From positions 3,959,001-4,023,000 of the forward strand of contig NZ_CP036276.1 of the NCBI RefSeq assembly GCF_007747995.1: a stretch of 64,000 nucleotides of DNA, given 5' to 3'. A program made the translations under genes and the position numbers. The notes beneath the pieces are model-generated. The model saw only the letters and a program-made list of their open reading frames with translations. It searched no databases and had not been told where the DNA came from. This document shows positions 10,679 to 19,463 of the stretch, one piece after another (position 1 is the first letter of the stretch; every line of letters begins with the position of its first letter). Origin of the DNA: Symmachiella dynata. Lineage in GTDB: Bacteria > Planctomycetota > Planctomycetia > Planctomycetales > Planctomycetaceae.

Positions 10679-11545
10679 CGAAAGTCCTTTCGCGTCTCTG
10701 AAAGTCAATCTAATGGATATTCCGATCGGCGAAAGATGGTCTGTTCGCTTGCAAGCTGACAGCAAGTTGGCTGCGTTGGTCGGAATTTTGTCTGAAACAG
10801 GCGTACGCAAATATCGCGCCAAGTGTGCAACTCGGAGAAAAGGCCTGCGCACCGGTGTTTTTCTTAGGCGTCAAAACGTACGGTGGACAAAAAACCGCCA
10901 ACAGATGTCAAATTTAAGCCGCTGCATTTCGTGTCGAATGACAGCATCAAGCGCCTCGGACCGCGCGGTCAAAAAACAAGGACGGTCGAACGTGGAAGGA
11001 CGAAACGAGGTTGGCCCCAAGATTTCTTTGTAGGCGGAAATCATGCTGTCCACCCGCAGTTGAGACTGCAAATTGGGGGAGGCTTCACGAAACGCGCGCA
11101 AGGATAGCAATGGCGTTAAGATCGTGGGCGCTGGGCAATCAAGCGGCACGTTCGTACCGTGGGAACCGACCGCGGTGTCGTTCGCGGCAATTCAGTACGA
11201 TCGTGTGATTCTCCGGCAATGGCTGGGTGATCGAGACTTGCCGACGTTTGCACTGCCGAAGATCACACCCTTCGCTCAAGCCCCACGCGTTTCGGAATGC
11301 CGGAATTTCCGCCAAGCCACGACCGGCAAACCACAGCTGCAGGTTTGCGAATTTCGCGAACAGAACCAGCAGCGGGGCGAAACCCCGTTCCACCTTGAAT
11401 GAAGCCCTTCAAATTCAGCAGTTTTCTCGGGCTGTTCACGGCTATTGCTATACCGCTGAAACGCTCGCCACACGCACTTGATCGGTCGAAAGCGGCTCTC
11501 TGGGCGGATTGCCCCCTGCAGACCAAGAGAGGCTCGTCGGTGGCT
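10679..11545. other. Long intergenic region between two minus-strand operons
   Basis: No gene is supported here. Several frames of 60-110 codons exist on both strands but overlap each other and lack ribosome-binding sites. The part nearest 10680 should hold the promoter of the DUF1559 operon. Between about 11300 and 11390 there are several short palindromes (separate entry), which explain some of the apparent open frames by base composition. Confidence 0.4.
11301..11387. repeat. Cluster of short perfect palindromes
   Basis: Three perfect inverted repeats lie within 87 bases: CGGAATTTCCG at 11301-11311, GCGAATTTCGC at 11347-11357, and CGGGG/CCCCG around a five-base CGAAA loop at 11373-11387. 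The first two share the pattern n-GAATTTC-n. This looks like a structured extragenic element. I suspect, from memory only, that similar sequence is dispersed in other planctomycete genomes, but I could not test this. Confidence 0.4.
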
Positions 11546-12532
11546 TCAATTGAGGACCGGAACCGGAACCGAATCGAGGATTTCTTTGACGATTTTTGGA
11601 CCGGAATCAATGTCGACTGCCAGTCGAACCTCCAAGATTGGGCCGGCGACATGTTGGATGTCATCAGGAACCACAAAGTCCCGGCGTTGAAGGTGCGCCC
11701 ACGCCTGAGCGGCTCTTTGCCAGGTGAGTAACCCCCGCGGGCTCAGCCCGAGTGTGATGTCGCGATGGTTACGTGTCGCAGTGGCCAGATCAACAAGATA
11801 CCGTTGAACGTTCACGTCTACACCAACCCCTGCAACGTGCTGCTGTAGCAATTGTAACTGAGCCGGATCGATGATTGCTTTCGAGGCTGTGGGGTTTTGT
11901 TCTTGAGGGCCGACATTCGCCGCGAGCATGGAAAGTTCACTGCTCGGATCGGGATAACCGATGCGCAATTTCATGGAGAACCGGTCGAGTTGGGCTTCTG
12001 GAAGTGGAAATGCTCCGTGGCTCTCAACTGGATTCTGAGTAGCGATGACAATAAACGAGTCACTCAGCGGGTAGGTTTGATTATCGATCGTCACTTGCCG
12101 CTCGGCCATCGCTTCAAAGAGCGCGCTTTGTGTACGAGGTGTGGCTCGATTGATTTCGTCGGCCAGCAACACATCGGAGAAAATCGGCCCTTCTCGAAAC
12201 TCGAAACCGCGCGACTTCTGATTGAAGATGTTAAAACCGGTGATGTCACCAGGGAGCAAGTCCGGGGTACATTGTACGCGGGCAAATCTTCCTCCTATGA
12301 CTCTGGCGACTGCTTTGGCTAAAGTCGTTTTTCCTAGACCGGGAAGATCGTCGAACAAAATGTGCCCCCGCGACAGGACGCAGGCGAGCACGAGTTCCAC
12401 AATATCCGACTTGCCGATCAATGCTTCGTTGAGTGACAACCGTAAACCATCAATGGTGGATTGATATTGGCAATGGCCTTCTGTGCTCGGGGCCTCTTGA
12501 TTTTTTGAATTCATGGTTTCTAGTTTAGTCAT
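11546..12532 (-). CDS. MoxR family AAA+ ATPase
   Basis: This 328-residue AAA+ ATPase of the MoxR family is a chaperone-like factor thought to activate or assemble partners encoded next to it. It has ALIGKSDIVELVLACVLSRG, Walker A DDLPGLGKTTLAKA, Walker B LLADEINRATPRTQSALFEA, sensor 1 IVIATQNPVESHGAFPLPEA and the sensor 2 region LGLSPRGLLTWQRAAQAW. I chose the ATG at 12532 because it overlaps the stop of the upstream transglutaminase-like gene as ATGA, indicating coupling; an ATG at 12514 is also possible. The usual order is MoxR first, then DUF58; here MoxR is last in the operon (DUF58, transglutaminase-like, MoxR). Confidence 0.93.
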   Translation of the reverse strand: MTKLETMNSKNQEAPSTEGHCQYQSTIDGLRLSLNEALIGKSDIVELVLACVLSRGHILFDDLPGLGKTTLAKAVARVIGGRFARVQCTPDLLPGDITGFNIFNQKSRGFEFREGPIFSDVLLADEINRATPRTQSALFEAMAERQVTIDNQTYPLSDSFIVIATQNPVESHGAFPLPEAQLDRFSMKLRIGYPDPSSELSMLAANVGPQEQNPTASKAIIDPAQLQLLQQHVAGVGVDVNVQRYLVDLATATRNHRDITLGLSPRGLLTWQRAAQAWAHLQRRDFVVPDDIQHVAGPILEVRLAVDIDSGPKIVKEILDSVPVPVLN

Positions 12533-14967
12533 CGCTGATGGTCTCCTTGTTGGGCCCAAGAACGTAACTGTGGCGTTCGCAGATGCTGGATCGCGTTTCT
12601 GCAAGCATGGGCCGTTTGGTCACGATCGGCGGTTTTTAAAGTCGCGGGAGCATACAGAGCACGCTCCAAGATATTGATGAAAAACGATAATTGATTTTTT
12701 GATTCTTCCGACAGGCCTTGGGAGCGATCGAGGTACCATTGACGAACCGTCACTGTCGAAGGACGCGGTAATCCCGCCAACCAGGAGCGATACTCCAACA
12801 TGTACAGGGTGGCTCGAATTCTGTGGATCGGATGCCCCCAACGCCAAAGCCGGATTAAGCTGATGAGGCCCCAATCGAGCCAAGTGAATCGGGTGTACCA
12901 AATCCCCAAAAGCACGAATCCTCCACTCATTAGCAGGAAAACATTCGCTTTCAGCCAGCCCGTTAAGGCCGCTGCAAGCTGAGCGAATTGTTGCTTCCAG
13001 GTCAAAACTTCCGGCGGTGGTTCGTAGCCGGGTGTCGGTTCGACAGCAACCCACTTAGAACCACCGACTCCGACTTCCACCCAAACATGAACGTCTTCCG
13101 GTAAGACGATGGTCTGCCCTCCGGCGCGGTCGTAGTTTTTAGGGTCAGCATAGAACCCGGTGACAAGCCGGGTCGGATATCCTTGTGAGCGGAGCATCAC
13201 CGCTGCCGTGGTGGCAAACAAATAATCCGGGCCGCAGCCCGCATTCAGAAAATGATTCACCACATCATCGGTCGCTTCCGGAGCGGTTGCGAGCGGATCA
13301 TGTGCGAAGTCCGATCTCAAGTGCGAAACGATCGCTTCTACCTGCTGCCAACCACGGGGAACACTAGCCGTCCATTCCGCAGCGAGCGTGGCGGCTTTTT
13401 GACTCTGAGGCGGAATCGCCAAATGCCGTTTTACTGTTGCGGACGCGATCGCTGCCCGTGATTTCCGTTGATCTTCACGAAATTTCCGATGGACCGGGAG
13501 ATTCTTCGTGAAATCCAGTTCGCGTAAGCAATTGAGATTCACTTTGGAGGATTGGGTGTAGAGCACTGTCAATTGCGGGATCAAGTCGCGTTGAGGCATC
13601 TCCACGACTCCATCTGTCGACCAACCATAGAAATCCACGAGGTCGATCTTGTCGATATGCACAGCTGTGATTTGCGGAGGAGAGGGGACACGCTTTGTCT
13701 TGAGGTTAATGATTTTCACACCATGAGTTTCCAGACCACCTGGAATGGCAAAGTTCGCTGCAGGTTGTACTTGCACCCACGGCTTGTCCTCTCGCATCTG
13801 AAGCGAGAGATTGGAATGATTTAATTTTTCGTTAGAGTGCTCCCAGTCACGGCCGTTGAAGGTGTCGTACCGCTCGATGGCCAAGTGCAGCGGGACACGA
13901 CCGACGACATGCAACAAAGCCGGGGCTTTGCGATCTTTGAGATCCAAATGTTTTCGCGCGACCATACGCCGAATGGTGGAAAATTCTTTCCCGCTCCGCT
14001 CCGTTTTCGCAGTGCGCTGGTGCGTGATTTTCATGTTGCCCTGCGGGAGACCTTTGGCGCGCTCTCGTTTTTTGGGAGGTTTCGGCGGCTCACCATATGT
14101 TTCGTTCATCATGTCGTATAAAGAAGGCATTTCGGATTCGAGAAACAAATCGCTTTCAACCGGTCCAAAACTGCTGGCGTCTTCTTGGGCAGCGACCATC
14201 GCGTCTCCGTCACCGACTCCCGAACGTGCCAAATCATTGCTGTCGTTATTTCCTCCGGAGGTCGGCATGAAACCGCCTAAAACATATGTGGCCCCACCGG
14301 TTGTGCCGAAGAGCACCGCCAGCAGCAGCAGGCCCCCGGCAACACTCGCCAACACAGACGAACGGACCGGGAGACAGCGGTCGGAACGATGTGAGGCGTA
14401 GGTATTGCTGACCCGCTCCCAATAACGAGCCATGAGCCACCACAGCATCATCACACCGAATAATCCCGCCAGAACAAAAACCACAGGCTGTGTACAAATG
14501 ATTAAGACGTAAAGCGTCATAAAACTGCTGATCAAACAAGCGACTTGTTGGCAGCGACGCCAATGAGAATAAGCAGCAGCGATCAATCCCGCATTTTGCA
14601 GGGTCGTAAGCATCAGGGTTTCCGGGGCTTCTCCCAATCCGATGGCGCGAGAAAGAAGCTCCGTCAGCGTCGGCCACAACACCCAGCCTGCGATGATCGC
14701 GGGCGCAAATTTGATCAGCTTGTTCTTGGGGGATTGGTCTCCACGGAGGAACCACCAAATGCTCCAAGGCAAACCGACTGATAGCAATGCCGAAAGAAAC
14801 AGCAAGCTCACCGATCGCGTGGATTCAAAGCGGGGTATCAATAAGGTGATCGCGGCCACTGTTGCTAGCAGCAGAGTCCCCGATTCCGAAGGTTTTTCAG
14901 AGAACGGTTTCATGTGCGATCGCGGCAATGGGGATGCGCCAGCTTTAGTTGGTAGACCAGTTGTCAT
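12529..14967 (-). CDS. TgpA-like membrane protein with transglutaminase-like domain
   Basis: This protein of about 812 residues has several N-terminal membrane spans (LLLATVAAITLLIPRF, SVSLLFLSALLSVGLPW, and more up to about residue 230), a large extracytoplasmic region with a transglutaminase-like domain, and a C-terminal membrane span and tail. The core is recognised by the AGCGPDYLFATTAAVMLRSQ segment, RLVTGFYADP, DVHVWVEVGVG and WVAVEPTPGYEPP. The canonical catalytic Cys (in C-x-x-F-A) appears to be Asp, and the usual Asp before PTPG is Glu, so thiol chemistry is doubtful unless the nearby GCG Cys substitutes. I chose the ATG at 14967 because GGGAAAGG lies just upstream; it overlaps the DUF58 gene by 23 bases. 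Cofactors of this kind work with DUF58 and MoxR proteins at the cell envelope. Confidence 0.88.
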   Translation of the reverse strand: MTTGLPTKAGASPLPRSHMKPFSEKPSESGTLLLATVAAITLLIPRFESTRSVSLLFLSALLSVGLPWSIWWFLRGDQSPKNKLIKFAPAIIAGWVLWPTLTELLSRAIGLGEAPETLMLTTLQNAGLIAAAYSHWRRCQQVACLISSFMTLYVLIICTQPVVFVLAGLFGVMMLWWLMARYWERVSNTYASHRSDRCLPVRSSVLASVAGGLLLLAVLFGTTGGATYVLGGFMPTSGGNNDSNDLARSGVGDGDAMVAAQEDASSFGPVESDLFLESEMPSLYDMMNETYGEPPKPPKKRERAKGLPQGNMKITHQRTAKTERSGKEFSTIRRMVARKHLDLKDRKAPALLHVVGRVPLHLAIERYDTFNGRDWEHSNEKLNHSNLSLQMREDKPWVQVQPAANFAIPGGLETHGVKIINLKTKRVPSPPQITAVHIDKIDLVDFYGWSTDGVVEMPQRDLIPQLTVLYTQSSKVNLNCLRELDFTKNLPVHRKFREDQRKSRAAIASATVKRHLAIPPQSQKAATLAAEWTASVPRGWQQVEAIVSHLRSDFAHDPLATAPEATDDVVNHFLNAGCGPDYLFATTAAVMLRSQGYPTRLVTGFYADPKNYDRAGGQTIVLPEDVHVWVEVGVGGSKWVAVEPTPGYEPPPEVLTWKQQFAQLAAALTGWLKANVFLLMSGGFVLLGIWYTRFTWLDWGLISLIRLWRWGHPIHRIRATLYMLEYRSWLAGLPRPSTVTVRQWYLDRSQGLSEESKNQLSFFINILERALYAPATLKTADRDQTAHACRNAIQHLRTPQLRSWAQQGDHQR

Positions 14968-16291
14968 GGCATTGCCTTTCCCATTGATGTCGAAGTTGTT
15001 GGGATGTGTTCTCAGAGACATCGAACCACATCCAAGCTTTCGTACTTCGGTCTGTGGATAGTGACGTTCCGGTGCGGTCTAAGTCGTATGCTGGGGTCTC
15101 TTCGTTGTTTTGTAGAGATGATCGTTGATCTAAAACGATCACGTGAAACGAAGGGAATTCGCTAAGCAGTGACGATTCACTGAGACGTTCCCAACCGGCA
15201 ACAGTTGTCACAAACAGAGTCATTTGAGCCCGTTCACCTGTGGTGAGGGTAATGCTTTCTTTTTGTGATGCAGACAAAGGTGCAAAACGTGCCAAGCGAT
15301 CGTTGATTTGTTGGATGCTGCCGTGAGCTGCCGGGACCGCTTGACGCTCATCATTGAGTTCACAACTCAAATCACAAGCGTGGCCATGAAACTCTTGGCA
15401 GAGGCTGGCGACGGTCCGCAGTCCCCAGTCGAGCAATTCTCGCTCTTTGGGGGTCTGATCGGAAAACGCCCAAGGATCAAGTGTGACGACAATCCTCTGC
15501 CGCGAGGCTGTCTGGCGCTCACAGACAATCAATCGGTCTTGACGTGCCGTATGTGCCCAATGAATCCTCCTTAGCGAGTCCCCTTCTCGATAATCTCGAG
15601 CGGAAAGAATATCTCCGTCGCTGCCCGCTCGATCCACAAAGGCTCCCACTGCTGAAAGTCGCTCACCTAGAAGGAGCGGCAAAGATTTCAAATCGACACA
15701 ACGTGGCCAAACGATCAATTGCTCGTTTAAGACAATCGGCTGATGAGCCTGCCATAAACCGAAAGGAAATCCCGTACCCAACAACGGTGGTTCCAGCGGA
15801 TAGACTCCCCGGCGAGGAGGCACATACTCAAAGGTGAATTGGGTTTTCGACCAACCGCTGACACTGGCCAAAGCCGTTGTCGCGGTTTCGCATTGGACTT
15901 CACCTGCGCTTTCGAAGAATCCTCGTTCAACCAACAACCCCCAAACCGCCCAAGGCCAACGATTGGTCACAACGAGTGTCACCTGTATCGAATCCTGTTC
16001 ATGGCAGCGGTGTCGTTCAAACTCGATTTCAGCCGTCAATCCCCGCATCGCCAACCAAGGCCATGCCACCCCCAGCGCGGTCACCAACGAGACCACTCCG
16101 CAGACGAACCAGCCTTGTGGAACCGCAAAGAGTCCAATGACCGCCGAAGCGATCGCAGCGAGTACAAACCAGCCGATCGGTTGCTTAAGCCAGTAGACGT
16201 ATTTGTTGGCCCAGGGACAATAATCGTAGTTGCCGACCGTCATGATCCGGTCGGTAACCCGGGATAGAAATTCCGACAGATTTCGGCTCAT
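14945..16291 (-). CDS. DUF58 domain protein
   Basis: This 448-residue protein has two adjacent N-terminal membrane spans (IGWFVLAAIASAVIGLFAVP, GWFVCGVVSLVTALGVAW) and a soluble DUF58 domain. The diagnostic motif is ILSARDYREGDSLRRIHWAH followed by TARQDRLIVCE. The region after it is von Willebrand A-like, with IVVTLDPWAFSDQ. DUF58 proteins are partners of MoxR ATPases and transglutaminase-like proteins, as in this operon, and are probably involved in envelope assembly; the substrate is unknown. I chose the ATG at 16291 because AAGGA lies seven bases upstream; the longer frame from 16354 adds a non-family N-terminus. Confidence 0.92.
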   Translation of the reverse strand: MSRNLSEFLSRVTDRIMTVGNYDYCPWANKYVYWLKQPIGWFVLAAIASAVIGLFAVPQGWFVCGVVSLVTALGVAWPWLAMRGLTAEIEFERHRCHEQDSIQVTLVVTNRWPWAVWGLLVERGFFESAGEVQCETATTALASVSGWSKTQFTFEYVPPRRGVYPLEPPLLGTGFPFGLWQAHQPIVLNEQLIVWPRCVDLKSLPLLLGERLSAVGAFVDRAGSDGDILSARDYREGDSLRRIHWAHTARQDRLIVCERQTASRQRIVVTLDPWAFSDQTPKERELLDWGLRTVASLCQEFHGHACDLSCELNDERQAVPAAHGSIQQINDRLARFAPLSASQKESITLTTGERAQMTLFVTTVAGWERLSESSLLSEFPSFHVIVLDQRSSLQNNEETPAYDLDRTGTSLSTDRSTKAWMWFDVSENTSQQLRHQWERQCHDNWSTN

Positions 16292-16388
16292 TCGGATTCC
16301 TTCATAAATTAGCAAGCAGCCTAAAACCGGCCGGCTCAAATATTTTTCTAACAACGCTGATTCAGAGAAGGCTGGTTCTGTTGTAAAA

Positions 16389-18005
16389 CTAATTCAACTC
16401 CGTTGTGCGAAATTCTGAGCGACAATATCCGTAGGCTTTCTCGACATAGGTGATCATGGTCCGCGCTTCTTGAAAGCGGCCAGCCACCACATAATCCTCC
16501 AAAGTATCGAGACTGTAGAGAACCTCCTCCACACTCTCTTGCTGAGCTGGGGTTGGCTCTTGCCAGCGGATCAAAACGCTCGTTGTCAGCTTCTCAGCAT
16601 GACTGCGCAATTGTTCCAAACGGCGTCGAGACTCCCGTGTGTCCTGATCTCGAACAGCGTCATAGGCGTCGACGCGAATGTTGTTCATGTCCTCGAACAA
16701 ATCGTCGGTGGAGGGGTAATACAGGAATAAACCCACGACTCCCAAGGCCACCGAGCAAACGGCTCCGACGAAATAGAGCTGTAACGGGGTTAACCTAGGA
16801 TTCCAGCGAGAATTGGCAGTCGTCGCGACCTCTCCTTCGTCTTTGCGCATAAGATGTTCGATGCTCACTCGGTCTCCCAGGATTCTCAAGACAATCCCCA
16901 CCAGAGCCAACAATAAAAACAGTCCCAAACCACAGATTTGATCGATCGTGATTTTTCGTGAGACTTCCGACCAGACCCAACCGAAATGCGATTGTTCTGC
17001 ACTGACAACCGCTAGCCGTGTGAAGGGGTCGAATGCGTGCGTATGATCAGCAACCGTGGCGTTTCCGCTGATGATGGTGCGATCTGCCGTTAATCCGATT
17101 GCAAGTGTCGCTCCGATCAATAGTGAGACAAACAACAGGAGCGACTTCACCCCATAGTCGCGGCGGAGCCAATTCGCGACACCAACGTTGGCTCCCGCTC
17201 CAAGAATGATCAGGGCAAAGGCCGCGCCCAAAGAGTAACCGTCCCGCACGATGTGCCCGAAGTGCATCATGACCTCAGTCGGGGTGACGTACACGGGAAT
17301 CGCCACCAACCCCATGATGACCGGCGCGAAGACATTGTCGCGCGTCAATCCCGTCTGCAAGACGCCGTGAGGCAAGAAGGCTCCCAGAAATCCGACAGCC
17401 AGCAATGCTAAGCCGTAATCAATCGCGGCCGGCCCGACCAATGACCGAGCCGTCGTGCTGCCCATCACAGCCAGGCGATCAATACTGCGGCGGGGCGCTT
17501 GCTCAAGATCTTCCGGATCAATATCCCGTTTGTCGGAGACGACGCGATTCCAAATTAAGCCAATCCCGACGGACACCACGAATGTGCCCACCGCAAAATA
17601 CAACAACATCACCGGCGCAATGTGACTGAGCCCGTAGACAATCGACACCGGGTTGAGCACCGGGGCTACCAGGACGAAACTCAACACCGTCCCGCTTGGT
17701 ATTCCAGCGCGACGGAGTTCTCGAGCAACCGGCAACGCGCCTAATGAACAGATCGGCAATAGGACACCCAATGCCCAAGCACGAAAAGGGCCGGTCCAAT
17801 GACCGACGCCTAGCAGGCTCCGCACGCGTTGGGCTCCTACCAAACCACGTAAAAGTCCGGCTGCTAAAACGCCCGCGACCAGAAACGGTGCTGCATCGAC
17901 CATGGCCTCGGTGATTCTCAGCACCGCACTCCAAAAGGTCGTATTGAAGTCAGTCAGAAAACCGCGATAGCCGGCGCCGTCTGCTAAGATGGGTAGAAAG
18001 TTCAT
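16389..18005 (-). CDS. ArsP/DUF318-family permease with C-terminal helical extension
   Basis: This 538-residue membrane protein belongs to the DUF318 (UPF0718, ArsP-like) permease family, whose studied members export organoarsenicals. Family features are SLLGVGHWTGPFRAWALG, the conserved LLPICSLGALPVARELRRAG loop and FVLVAPVLNPVSIVYGL. The second repeat has VIMGLVAIPVYVTPTEVMMH and FALIILGAGANVGVANWL. ArsP proteins usually show a CSC motif at the loop; only the first Cys is kept here. The last 110 or so residues, after one more membrane span, form a predicted charged helical region (QLRSHAEKLTT, TLEDYVVAGRFQEARTM) not typical of the family. It lies two bases after the His-rich lipoprotein gene, so the pair likely cooperates in metal or metalloid handling. 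The substrate cannot be read from sequence. Confidence 0.8.
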   Translation of the reverse strand: MNFLPILADGAGYRGFLTDFNTTFWSAVLRITEAMVDAAPFLVAGVLAAGLLRGLVGAQRVRSLLGVGHWTGPFRAWALGVLLPICSLGALPVARELRRAGIPSGTVLSFVLVAPVLNPVSIVYGLSHIAPVMLLYFAVGTFVVSVGIGLIWNRVVSDKRDIDPEDLEQAPRRSIDRLAVMGSTTARSLVGPAAIDYGLALLAVGFLGAFLPHGVLQTGLTRDNVFAPVIMGLVAIPVYVTPTEVMMHFGHIVRDGYSLGAAFALIILGAGANVGVANWLRRDYGVKSLLLFVSLLIGATLAIGLTADRTIISGNATVADHTHAFDPFTRLAVVSAEQSHFGWVWSEVSRKITIDQICGLGLFLLLALVGIVLRILGDRVSIEHLMRKDEGEVATTANSRWNPRLTPLQLYFVGAVCSVALGVVGLFLYYPSTDDLFEDMNNIRVDAYDAVRDQDTRESRRRLEQLRSHAEKLTTSVLIRWQEPTPAQQESVEEVLYSLDTLEDYVVAGRFQEARTMITYVEKAYGYCRSEFRTTELN

Positions 18006-18007
18006 GG

Positions 18008-18622
18008 TTACTTCTCATCCTGATGGTGATGCTCATGTGTGCTATCGGAGTCTGCCTCCTTGCAAGAGATCGAGAAGCTGAAGTTCATCCGTTCCTGTCC
18101 CACCTTTAATTTGGGAATCACGATCATTAATTCTTCTGCATCTGGATAGACATCTTTTAAATTTGCGGAATATTTTAAGGGCTGGCCTTCGACGTCTTCA
18201 GCGGTAAACTGGATCTCTTTAGACTTGGGCCGCTTCTGACCGACTGCGTCGACTAATGCAAGAATCTCTTGGGCATCGGGGCGATAATCTTCAACACCAC
18301 CGTCGTCGGATTCTCTCGCCACGAAGAATTGAACTTCGTCTGCAGTCTGCGGCATGACCTCCACGAAATAATGTGTCGCCCCATCTTTGTTGTGTGTATG
18401 GCCAATTTCGACCAGTTTGCCGCCGTGGAGCGGTTGGGCTTTGCTGTGGTCATGGGCATGCGAGTGTAAGCCATGATGTTCTTCGTTGTGGCTATGCTCT
18501 TCAGAGACAGGCTTGGAATTGGATTCTCCATTCTGGTTGGCTTCATCGACCGCTGTCCCACATCCGCAAACACTGCCGCACAATGCGATGATTATGCTCA
18601 ACTGAAACTTCAACGCGCGCAT
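18008..18622 (-). CDS. His-rich periplasmic lipoprotein, putative metal binder
   Basis: This 204-residue protein has a lipoprotein-type signal (LSIIIALCGSVCGCG, lipid Cys about 19-21). A His-rich linker follows (SEEHSHNEEHHGLHSHAHDH), then a beta-rich body starting at PLHGGKLVEIGHTHN, and a second His cluster at the C-terminus (THEHHHQDEK). Similar planctomycete proteins occur beside cation-efflux and permease genes. It probably binds Zn2+, Cu+ or a related ion in the periplasm and passes it to, or senses it for, the adjacent permease, whose start codon is two bases away. AGGAAAG precedes the ATG at 18622. The metal is an inference from the His clusters only. Confidence 0.75.
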   Translation of the reverse strand: MRALKFQLSIIIALCGSVCGCGTAVDEANQNGESNSKPVSEEHSHNEEHHGLHSHAHDHSKAQPLHGGKLVEIGHTHNKDGATHYFVEVMPQTADEVQFFVARESDDGGVEDYRPDAQEILALVDAVGQKRPKSKEIQFTAEDVEGQPLKYSANLKDVYPDAEELMIVIPKLKVGQERMNFSFSISCKEADSDSTHEHHHQDEK

Positions 18623-18936
18623 CTTTCCTGCCTTTCTGGATTAAAAAATTCTGCTCTTACTCTCGAACCACATGGAGAGGGATTCATCGAATGACTCTTC
18701 CATGAATACAAGCACGGCCTTTGCGGCAGCATTCGCTGGACGTAAGTCGATGCAATTGCGGGGTCTTGTTGGTGAAACATGACAACACGAACTGCACAGC
18801 GACGCCGTCATCCCAAGCTGAGCTTGGTCACAATCTGTATTCGGATTGACATCAACGAAATGAATTGTGCGCGCAACAAAACACCGCAGAGTGAAACTGC
18901 TGAACAATTGGCGGTGCTTAGAAATTGCGATTCAAC
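18623..18936. other. Intergenic region in the metal-type locus
   Basis: This region lies between the His/Cys-rich gene and the lipoprotein gene on the same strand. It may hold a second promoter. A minus-strand frame of 88 codons has no motif or ribosome-binding site. I see no clear terminator. Confidence 0.35.
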
Positions 18937-19377
18937 TTAGTCGCGTGCTGCTAGCGAGCAACATGGCGGAGCACGGGACCGGCAGCCGGCCGGTTTGAAA
19001 AGCGGGCGATTCGGCTGGGCGAGATCATCAGTGAAATGCACGATGCCCAAGGCCGATGAAAGGGTCACAATCGTGCACAGGCTCTGCGCTTGGCAAAGCA
19101 GTTTACAGATGGCACAGTCAGAAGGATCGTGCTTCTTCGGGGTGGGCGAAGGAGCTTTGGTTGGATTTTCACCCGCATGGCTGTGTGAATGCCCATGGCC
19201 GTGTGAGTGAACGTGGCCGTGGCAGCATGTCGAACTGGCATGCTCACAGCTTGCCTCACACTGTCTGCAATCAGCTGTCGAGCAGTGCAAATCATGCAGC
19301 GCATTGCCGCACGTTACTTGCAGGAGAAATGCCAGCAACGCCGCGATGGTCACAAATTGTCGAACAAAGTGTACCAA
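18937..19377 (-). CDS. Small His/Cys-rich exported or membrane protein
   Basis: This 146-residue protein has an N-terminal hydrophobic segment (QFVTIAALLAFLLQVTCG). A Cys-rich stretch (HCSTADCRQCEASCEHASS, CC) follows, then an alternating His run (HGHVHSHGHGHSHSH), a proline-rich linker, and DCAICKLLCQAQSL followed by a second hydrophobic segment. The layout recalls DUF2946-type small membrane proteins found next to copper or zinc genes. The start is a TTG at 19377, with GAAGG about 7 bases upstream and a strong promoter at 19435-19463 giving a leader of about 50 bases, which supports a real gene despite the unusual start. It heads the locus of His-rich lipoprotein and permease. Function: probable metal buffering or sensing in the envelope, by inference. 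Confidence 0.65.
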   Translation of the reverse strand: MVHFVRQFVTIAALLAFLLQVTCGNALHDLHCSTADCRQCEASCEHASSTCCHGHVHSHGHGHSHSHAGENPTKAPSPTPKKHDPSDCAICKLLCQAQSLCTIVTLSSALGIVHFTDDLAQPNRPLFKPAGCRSRAPPCCSLAARD

Positions 19378-19434
19378 GATTTACCTTCGAACCAGGACGC
19401 CGTAAAAGCGCAATGGAAATTGCCGAATCAACTC

Positions 19435-19463
19435 ATTATCAATGGTACGCTGGCGACAGTCAA
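19435..19463 (-). promoter_or_regulatory. Sigma70-like promoter of the metal-type locus
   Basis: Reading the minus strand, TTGACT (19463-19458) is followed after exactly 17 bases by GATAAT (19440-19435). These match the -35 and -10 consensus at five of six positions each. Transcription would start near 19428 and give a leader of about 50 bases before the TTG start at 19377. Partly palindromic sequence just upstream (TTGCA...TGCAA near 19485) could be an operator, but no known metal-regulator box is clear. Confidence 0.55.

Noticed and set aside
10713-11676. Open frames of 60-137 codons on both strands around the palindromes
   Set aside because: They conflict with each other and with the MoxR gene, and their openness is explained by repetitive palindromic sequence.
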